Shown: positions 40,380-45,424 of the stretch, piece by piece
Layout: every line of letters begins with the position of its first letter
Position numbering within the stretch: position 1 is the stretch's first letter
Origin: Sulfurimonas sp. UBA6792
Lineage (GTDB): Bacteria; Campylobacterota; Campylobacteria; Campylobacterales; Sulfurimonadaceae
DNA length: 45,424 nucleotides
Assembly (NCBI GenBank): GCA_002452425.1
Contig: DKFQ01000012.1
Span: forward strand, 1-45,424
Reading direction: 5' to 3'
Position numbers and translations under genes: made by a program
Notes under the pieces: model-generated
What the model was told of the DNA's origin: nothing
Seen by the model: the letters and a program-made list of their open reading frames with translations, nothing else
Databases searched by the model: none

Positions 40380-41003
40380 ATGAGAGAGAAACTACACGGT
40401 CTTTATGTGATAACGGATGATGTTTTGACACCGCCTCAAACGCTTCTGTTGCAAGTGGAGGAGGCTTTGCGCGGTGGGGCGCAAATCGTGCAGTTGCGTG
40501 ACAAAGTAAGCACGCAAGAGGTGGTGCGTAAAAACGCCCTCGCACTTCAAGAGCTTTGCCGTGCGCATGATGCGCTTTTTGTGCTCAATGATGATGTGGA
40601 GCTAGCGGTGGAGCTTGGCGTGGATGGTCTGCATGTGGGTAAGAGTGACTACCACCGCATAGAGCAGATACGAGAAAACTTTAGAGGTGTGCTTGGCGTC
40701 TCGTGCTATAGCGATGTGGAGTTCGCCTCTGAAATGGAGGAGTTAGGCGTGGAGTATGTCGCGTTTGGCTCTTTTTTTGCTTCGCCTACAAAACCATCCT
40801 CAAGCATCGTTGCACTCCAGACTTTGCGCCTTGCTAAAGAGAGGTTACGCATCCCCATTTGTGCTATTGGCGGGTTGCATACACAAAACATAGCAGAGGT
40901 TTTATGCCATAAACCTGATATGATTGCACTCGTTAGTGATATTTGGAAAAGTGATTTTATAGAAGAGAAGTGTCGTTGGTATAAAAAAGCATTGGAGTTT
41001 TAG
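40380..41003 (+). CDS. thiE: Thiamine-phosphate synthase
   Basis: The 207-residue TIM-barrel enzyme joins HMP-PP to thiazole phosphate. The family landmarks are GLYVITDD, ALRGGAQIVQLRDK, LFVLNDDVELAVELGVDGLHVGKSD, GVSCYS, YVAFGSFFASPTKP and PICAIGGLHTQN. ATG 40380 is preferred over 40365 because AGGGA lies six bases before it. The stop directly abuts the next ATG, placing thiE and the receiver-phosphatase gene in one transcript. Confidence 0.96.
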   Translation: MREKLHGLYVITDDVLTPPQTLLLQVEEALRGGAQIVQLRDKVSTQEVVRKNALALQELCRAHDALFVLNDDVELAVELGVDGLHVGKSDYHRIEQIRENFRGVLGVSCYSDVEFASEMEELGVEYVAFGSFFASPTKPSSSIVALQTLRLAKERLRIPICAIGGLHTQNIAEVLCHKPDMIALVSDIWKSDFIEEKCRWYKKALEF

Positions 41004-42021
41004 ATGAAGATAATCGTCGTCGATGATGAAGAACTGGCGCAAAAGAGGCTTGTAAGGATGCTCAAAGAGCTCGATTTGAAGCATGTCACAGTCGCAAAAG
41101 ATGCTTACGAAGCGCTTGAGCTTATCAAAACCACGCACTTTGACCTTATCTTTTTAGATATCAACATGCCTCAGATGGATGGGTTGGAGCTAGGGCGCAA
41201 GATAAAGGCGCTCTTTAAAGATAAAGCGCTTATCTACCAAAGCGCGTATAGCCACTACGCACTCGAGGCTTTTGATGTCGGGGCGGTTGGCTACCTTGTC
41301 AAACCCTATAGCATGGAACAGCTCAAGCAGAGCGTGGAGCGTGTGGAGACTAAAGAGCAGGAGTATCTGGCAAAAGAGAAGATGGAGGCGGGTATCATCA
41401 ACGATTTGCACCCCGATGCATGTGTGGTTTTTCATAAGGCAGCAGATGTTTTGAGTGGGGATTTTTACTCCATTTACAAACTTCAAAGTGGCGCGATATT
41501 TCTCTGTCTCATCGATGCGCAAGGGCATGGCATCTCCCCAGCACTTACCGTCTTTGCCGTCTCTTCTATGCTAAACAAATTTGTCTATGAAGTCTCCTCA
41601 CTCGAGGAGCTCATCACAAAAGCCGCCCCAATGCTTCAAACCTTTTTAGCAGAAGAAGAGCAGCTCTCCTACACGATGATAATGCTTTGTGCCGATGGAA
41701 AAACTCTGGAGTATGCCTCAGGAGGAATGTACCCCTTGTTGGTGAAGGTGGGAGAGGAGATACGCAAAGTCAAAGCGAACAATCCCCCCCTTTATGAACT
41801 TCTCCCAAGCCCCAAACATAGAGCGATTAGAGATAGTGGGATGGGAGAGTTTGCTGCTTTATAGCGATGGTATCGTAGAGCATGCAAACAGCGCTTTAGA
41901 GGAGTTTGCGCCCCATGTTTTGCTTCAAAACGCTAGCACACTCAGTGAAGCCTTCAAAACACTTCAAAAACAGGACTTCAAAGATGATGTCACGCTTCTT
42001 TATCTGCAAAATCTAAGTTGA
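41004..42021 (+). pseudogene. Receiver-SpoIIE/PP2C phosphatase (RsbU-like), split by a one-base frameshift
   Basis: The first 260 residues form a receiver of the LytTR/AlgR type (Asp52, LDINMP; LVKPYS) and most of a PP2C/SpoIIE phosphatase domain (DVLSGDFYS, LIDAQGHGISPALT, YASGGMYPLL, NNPPLYELLPSP). At about 41810-41815, in AGCCCCAAAC, the frame is lost and stops at 41864. The missing part, IERLEIVGWESLLLYSDG and the rest to DDVTLLYLQNLS, continues in the +1 frame to 42021. Removing one C or A restores a 338-residue protein. This may be a true mutation, a phase-variable tract or a sequencing error. GGAG precedes the start. A working version would dephosphorylate an anti-anti-sigma-type partner. 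Confidence 0.85.
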
Positions 42022-42058
42022 GTTGACAAAAAAGAGCTACAAAACTTCTGTACTTTGC

Positions 42059-42064
42059 TATAAA
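42059..42064 (+). promoter_or_regulatory. -10 box before the tautomerase-like gene
   Basis: TATAAA, preceded by TTTGC, lies 26 bp before the ATG at 42090. A TTGACA at 42023-42028 is 30 bp away, too far to be its -35 box. Confidence 0.4.
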
Positions 42065-42089
42065 ATTTGACAAAATTAGGAGAGAGAGT

Positions 42090-42446
42090 ATGCCACACAT
42101 CGTTTTAGAAAATTCCAACCAAACACAAGACGCCTTTAACGCCATCACCCCTTTTGCAAAGAAGATAGAGGGTGGGATGCTCAAAGTGCTAGACAAGTAC
42201 ATCAACGCCAGCCTACAAACAGCACTTATCGAATCTTTGGCAATAGAAAATGGCAAAAATCAGAGCTTTTTTGTGCAAGTAACCCAAAAGCCATCAAGCC
42301 TCACGGTGCGGCTTTTGCCACTCACCGACCCGCAGAAGACAGATGGTGTCAAAACCATTATGGCGCTTATCGCAAAACAGATTAAAGATGCAAATCCCGC
42401 TATAACTTACGGCAAAAATAATCTCGCTGATTTTTTGATAGATTAA
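42090..42446 (+). CDS. Tautomerase-superfamily protein, CHMI-like
   Basis: The 118-residue protein begins MPHIVLENS, placing a proline directly after the initiator methionine, the catalytic base position of the 4-oxalocrotonate tautomerase superfamily. Its length, start and end (TYGKNNLADFL) recall 5-carboxymethyl-2-hydroxymuconate isomerase (HpaF), whose C-terminus reads FKQNNVHALF. The middle is diverged and no aromatic-degradation gene is nearby, so the substrate is unknown. AGGAGAG precedes the ATG. Confidence in coding is high, in family moderate. Confidence 0.6.
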   Translation: MPHIVLENSNQTQDAFNAITPFAKKIEGGMLKVLDKYINASLQTALIESLAIENGKNQSFFVQVTQKPSSLTVRLLPLTDPQKTDGVKTIMALIAKQIKDANPAITYGKNNLADFLID

Positions 42447-42453
42447 AACGCAC

Positions 42454-43878
42454 ATGATGTCAGACTTTGCAGTAGTTGGTTCGGGTATAGGGGGCAGCGC
42501 TATCGCGGCACTTTTGAGTGCTAAAGGGTACGATGTCGTTTTGTTTGAAAAAGAGTCCTATCTTGGTGGGTGCAGCTCCTCGTTTCAAAGGGGTGATTAC
42601 ACCTACAATACGGGTGCTACGACTTTGGCGGGGTACGAAGAGGGGCATATCGTCAAAGAGGTTTTTGATACTTTGGGCATTGTGCCAAATCTCATAGAGA
42701 CCGACCCCTCCATCGTCGTGCTTCATGGCGACAAAACAACCCCGCGTTATAGAGATTTTGAGCGTTTTTTTGACACACTGGATGCAAACTATCCCCATGC
42801 AAAAAACAGAGCTTTTTGGGAACTGATACATAAAATAAACGACGAATTTTACCGATTTGACGGACACTATTACGCTAACGCAAACCTCTTTGCAAAAACC
42901 AAATCACTCTTTAGTTTTGCACCACTTTTTTGGAAGTTCAAGAAGTATCTTCTTGCCAATGCGCAGACGTTTATAGAGGATTTTTTTGGCACTCTTGAGC
43001 AGAAGTATAGGCAGTTTTTGGAGTCGCAAGTGCTTATCGTTGCGCAAGCACCGCTTAGAGAGATAAACTTTTTTACCGCAGCACTCGCACTTGCCTATAC
43101 GTTTAACAAAAACTACTACGTGATGGGTGGATTTAGTACGCTTTTTGATACACTTGTCTCAGGTGTAAAAAATGTACGCAGATGCAGTGAGATTCGCTCT
43201 ATCACGCGTCACGAAAACCACTTTGAACTCTTTACCAAAACGCAAATCCATAGCGCAAAAAAGGTTATCTTAAACTCCACCGTCTATGACAGCGGCAAAC
43301 TTTTTCACGATGGCGATGTGCTTGGATACTACAAAAAACACGAGAAACTCGACAACCACCAAAGCTCTTTTATGCTCTATATGACCATCAAAAGTGAGAA
43401 AAGTTTTCATCACCACTACCAAATCATCCATGATGCGCCATTTCCTCATACGCTCTCACAAGCCCTTTTTGTCTCCTTCTCAGACAAAGAGGATATCCAA
43501 ATCGCACCAAAGGGACACTACAGCATCACAGCATCCATCCATACCGATAGCAGATTTTGGGAGGATAAAGAGGGCTATAAAGCAAGAAAAAAAGAGCTAG
43601 AAGATATACTACGAAAAGTAATCATGGTTCATTTGGATATCAAAGAGGAGGAGATAGTGCAGTGTTTTGGGGCGACGTCAAGAACTTTTAACCGTTATAT
43701 CAAAAGAGCGCAACTAGGCGGCAATGCGATGACATTTAAAAACTTCCTTCCTTTTTTACCAGGCAATGACACGCCCATCAAAAACCTCTACAATGTCGGT
43801 GATAGCGTCTATGCCGCGCAAGGTTGGCCAGGTGTGATGCTGGGTGTCAAAAACCTACAAAGGCTGCTTGATGCATGA
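42454..43878 (+). CDS. FAD-dependent oxidoreductase, CrtI/phytoene-desaturase family
   Basis: The 474-residue protein has the dinucleotide-binding motif VVGSGIGGSAIAALLSAKG, the family follow-up EKESYLGGCSSSF with NTGATT, a central YVMGGFSTLFDTL and the C-terminal FAD motif LYNVGDSVYAAQGWPGVMLG. It belongs to the amine-oxidase-like group with carotenoid desaturases and isomerases. No phytoene synthase or other carotenoid gene is in the window, so the substrate is open. Seven bases after the tautomerase-like gene and 8 bp overlap with the kinase gene suggest one transcript. Confidence 0.85.
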   Translation: MMSDFAVVGSGIGGSAIAALLSAKGYDVVLFEKESYLGGCSSSFQRGDYTYNTGATTLAGYEEGHIVKEVFDTLGIVPNLIETDPSIVVLHGDKTTPRYRDFERFFDTLDANYPHAKNRAFWELIHKINDEFYRFDGHYYANANLFAKTKSLFSFAPLFWKFKKYLLANAQTFIEDFFGTLEQKYRQFLESQVLIVAQAPLREINFFTAALALAYTFNKNYYVMGGFSTLFDTLVSGVKNVRRCSEIRSITRHENHFELFTKTQIHSAKKVILNSTVYDSGKLFHDGDVLGYYKKHEKLDNHQSSFMLYMTIKSEKSFHHHYQIIHDAPFPHTLSQALFVSFSDKEDIQIAPKGHYSITASIHTDSRFWEDKEGYKARKKELEDILRKVIMVHLDIKEEEIVQCFGATSRTFNRYIKRAQLGGNAMTFKNFLPFLPGNDTPIKNLYNVGDSVYAAQGWPGVMLGVKNLQRLLDA

Positions 43879-44881
43879 TATAGCACTCAATATAAAAAAA
43901 CAAGATTGGTTTTACATCCTTATCATCGGTCTTTTTTTTGGGATGTTTCTCTCCTCTTTGGGTTACATGTTACTAGAATATCCATGGGTGGATGGGGCGC
44001 TATTTGGGGCGTTGCTTGGTTTTAGCATCACACTTTTTTCGCTCATCTTTATCTCACATCTCAACAAAAACATCTTGCCAAAAGTAGCGGAGATTTACTG
44101 GATACCCCTCTCTATGTTTTTCTCCTTTTTGTCGGGATTTTTAGGCACTTTTGCGGGTGTTTTTATGGCAAAGGTGCTTCATGTAGGGCTAATCCCCGCA
44201 TTTGAGGGGCAGATAACGGCTGTCTCGCTCTCTATTGGAGTTTTAACCTATATCGTTGGGGCGTTGCTCTACCGATTTGTTAAGATGCGTAACCAAAAAG
44301 ACCATCTCGACTATGAGTACGTTCAGAGTCGTTTGCGCTCTCTTGAAACCCAGCTCAACCCGCATTTTTTGTTCAACGCGCTCAACTCCATCGCCGAACT
44401 TATCCATCAAGACAAAGACAAAGCTGAAGAGGCGATTTTGAAAGTCTCCTCTTTTTTGCGCAACTCTATGAACGAAAAAGCGCTTCTTAGCCTCGAAGAT
44501 GAGGTGCGCAATGTCAAAGATTATGTTGCACTTGAAAATATCCGCTTTAGCCAAAAGATACAACTCCACACTGCACCCCTGCCGCATCTGTGGGAAGTAC
44601 CCAAATTTTCCATCCAGCTTCTTGTTGAAAATGCCATCAAACACGGCTTTACGCAAAACCACGAGGCGCTTCATATCTATCTTAGCTTTGATGAGGCACA
44701 AAAAAGCATCAGTGTAAGAAACGATGGCGAAAGCCTGAAGAGTGTGAAGTTTGGCGTGGGGCTCTCCAACCTCAAACAGCGCCTTGAACTGCTCTGCAAC
44801 GGCTCATTAGAGGTAGAAGAGCAAAAAGAGCCGACATTTACCATTTACCTTGGGAGTTGTTATGAACATAGTCGTAGTTGA
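43871..44881 (+). CDS. LytS/YehU-type sensor histidine kinase
   Basis: The 336-residue kinase has four hydrophobic helices in its first 145 residues. A short coil leads to a His_kinase domain of the LytS family, with the phospho-acceptor in LNPHFLFNALNSI, and a HATPase domain (IQLLVENAIKHGF, GVGLSNLKQRL). ATG 43871 (MHDIAL) is chosen; it overlaps the oxidoreductase stop by 8 bp. Its end overlaps the LytTR regulator start by 20 bp, marking them as partners. No separate sensory domain is seen, so the membrane region probably senses. Confidence 0.93.
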   Translation: MHDIALNIKKQDWFYILIIGLFFGMFLSSLGYMLLEYPWVDGALFGALLGFSITLFSLIFISHLNKNILPKVAEIYWIPLSMFFSFLSGFLGTFAGVFMAKVLHVGLIPAFEGQITAVSLSIGVLTYIVGALLYRFVKMRNQKDHLDYEYVQSRLRSLETQLNPHFLFNALNSIAELIHQDKDKAEEAILKVSSFLRNSMNEKALLSLEDEVRNVKDYVALENIRFSQKIQLHTAPLPHLWEVPKFSIQLLVENAIKHGFTQNHEALHIYLSFDEAQKSISVRNDGESLKSVKFGVGLSNLKQRLELLCNGSLEVEEQKEPTFTIYLGSCYEHSRS

Positions 44882-45424
44882 TGATGAAGCGTTGGCGCGT
44901 GCGCGTCTTGTGCGGATGCTGCACACACTTGGGTATGATGCCATCACTGAGGCGCAAAACGCCGATGAAGCGATAACGGCGGTAAGAAAAGAGAGTGCCG
45001 ACATCATCTTTTTAGATATCAATATGCCAAAAGTGAGTGGTTTAGAACTAGGGTATGAGCTCAAATATCTAAGCCCACAAAGCAGTATCATCTTTCAAAC
45101 AGCCTATGAAGAACATGCGTTAAAAGCCTTTGATATCGGAGCAGTCGGCTACCTTGTAAAGCCCTATAGTTTGGAACAGGTCAAACAAGCGCTAGAGCGT
45201 TTGGCTCCAACAAAACAAAAAGAGCAAGATCTCCGCATTCTTAGCAAAAGCGGCGATACCTATTTGCTTCTAAAACCAGAGGAGATTTACTACGTCAAAG
45301 CTGATTTTATTGAGGTGATGCTTAGAAGTTCCAAAGGATTTTCCTACTATGCACAGAAGATTTCAGACTTGCAAAAGAAGCTAGAAGCACACAACTTTGT
45401 GCGCATTCACCGCTCCTACCTCCT
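44862..45424 (+). CDS. LytTR-family response regulator, 3' end outside window
   Basis: The frame is open to the last base, giving at least 187 residues. The receiver has Asp52 (FLDINMP) and Lys (VGYLVKPYS). A LytTR DNA-binding domain starts at about 133 (ILSKSGDTYLLLKPEEIYY) and its conserved FVRIHRSYL is cut at the window edge. GGAG lies six bases before the ATG. Its receiver is closely similar to that of the frameshifted receiver-phosphatase at 41004, including the tail GAVGYLVKPYS. It is the partner of the LytS-type kinase upstream. Confidence 0.94.
   Translation, partial: MNIVVVDDEALARARLVRMLHTLGYDAITEAQNADEAITAVRKESADIIFLDINMPKVSGLELGYELKYLSPQSSIIFQTAYEEHALKAFDIGAVGYLVKPYSLEQVKQALERLAPTKQKEQDLRILSKSGDTYLLLKPEEIYYVKADFIEVMLRSSKGFSYYAQKISDLQKKLEAHNFVRIHRSYL

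Noticed and set aside
42023..42064. TTGACA plus TATAAA as a promoter pair
   Set aside because: Spacing of 30 bp is far outside the 16-18 bp range; only the -10 box is kept.

Overview
The window reads as a chromosomal segment of a Campylobacterota (epsilonproteobacterial) chemolithotroph, most likely Sulfurimonas or a close relative. This rests on general gene content and style: dense short-spaced operons, an orphan atpE with an N-terminal signal-like extension, an unusually large set of hybrid histidine kinases, promoters recognisable mainly by their -10 box, and protein sequences of epsilonproteobacterial character. The species assignment is inference.

Layout. 1-453 is the 3' end of lon, converging on a leftward signalling operon (6010 to 450: PAS protein, PAS-like/Hpt protein, NIT-domain hybrid kinase, stand-alone receiver). 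uvrC and a DciA-like gene follow on the minus strand. The DciA-like gene overlaps head-to-head with a small LptM-like lipoprotein gene, which heads a rightward run lipoprotein-nadB-nhaD-guaA-hemD. Between hemD and purD lies a REP-like element pair and a convincing 6S RNA gene. Then come purD, an RDD membrane protein, lptD, a phosphoribosyltransferase-like gene, pnp, atpE and tRNA-Leu(GAG).

21.7-34.9 kb is almost entirely leftward. One tight operon (29715 to 21742) encodes an HD-GYP response regulator, a 1308-residue BvgS-type hybrid kinase, a BLUF blue-light receptor, a phasin-like protein, a UbiB-type kinase and PdxH. Upstream of it is a second signalling run: REC-kinase, PAS-kinase, REC-PilZ, SRPBCC and a cytosolic THI5-like protein. 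The promoter of the BLUF operon and that of a 54-residue protein at the opposite end of the operon share a tandem GCGACAC heptamer with an 11-bp period, suggesting one regulator acts from both sides.

35.0-35.9 kb is a VapBC-like toxin-antitoxin pair bracketed by copies of the same REP-like palindrome seen upstream of the 6S gene. Next is a translationally coupled pair, a radical-SAM protein with a helix-hairpin-helix tail and a DUF4130-type partner, a family pair of unproven function thought to act on DNA. A CaCA antiporter follows, then a 121-bp MITE that split a 28-bp perfect palindrome. The right end holds thiD, thiE, a frameshifted receiver-SpoIIE phosphatase gene, a tautomerase-like protein, a CrtI-type FAD oxidoreductase, and a LytS/LytTR two-component pair cut by the window edge.

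No CRISPR array, prophage, rRNA or intact transposase gene was seen.
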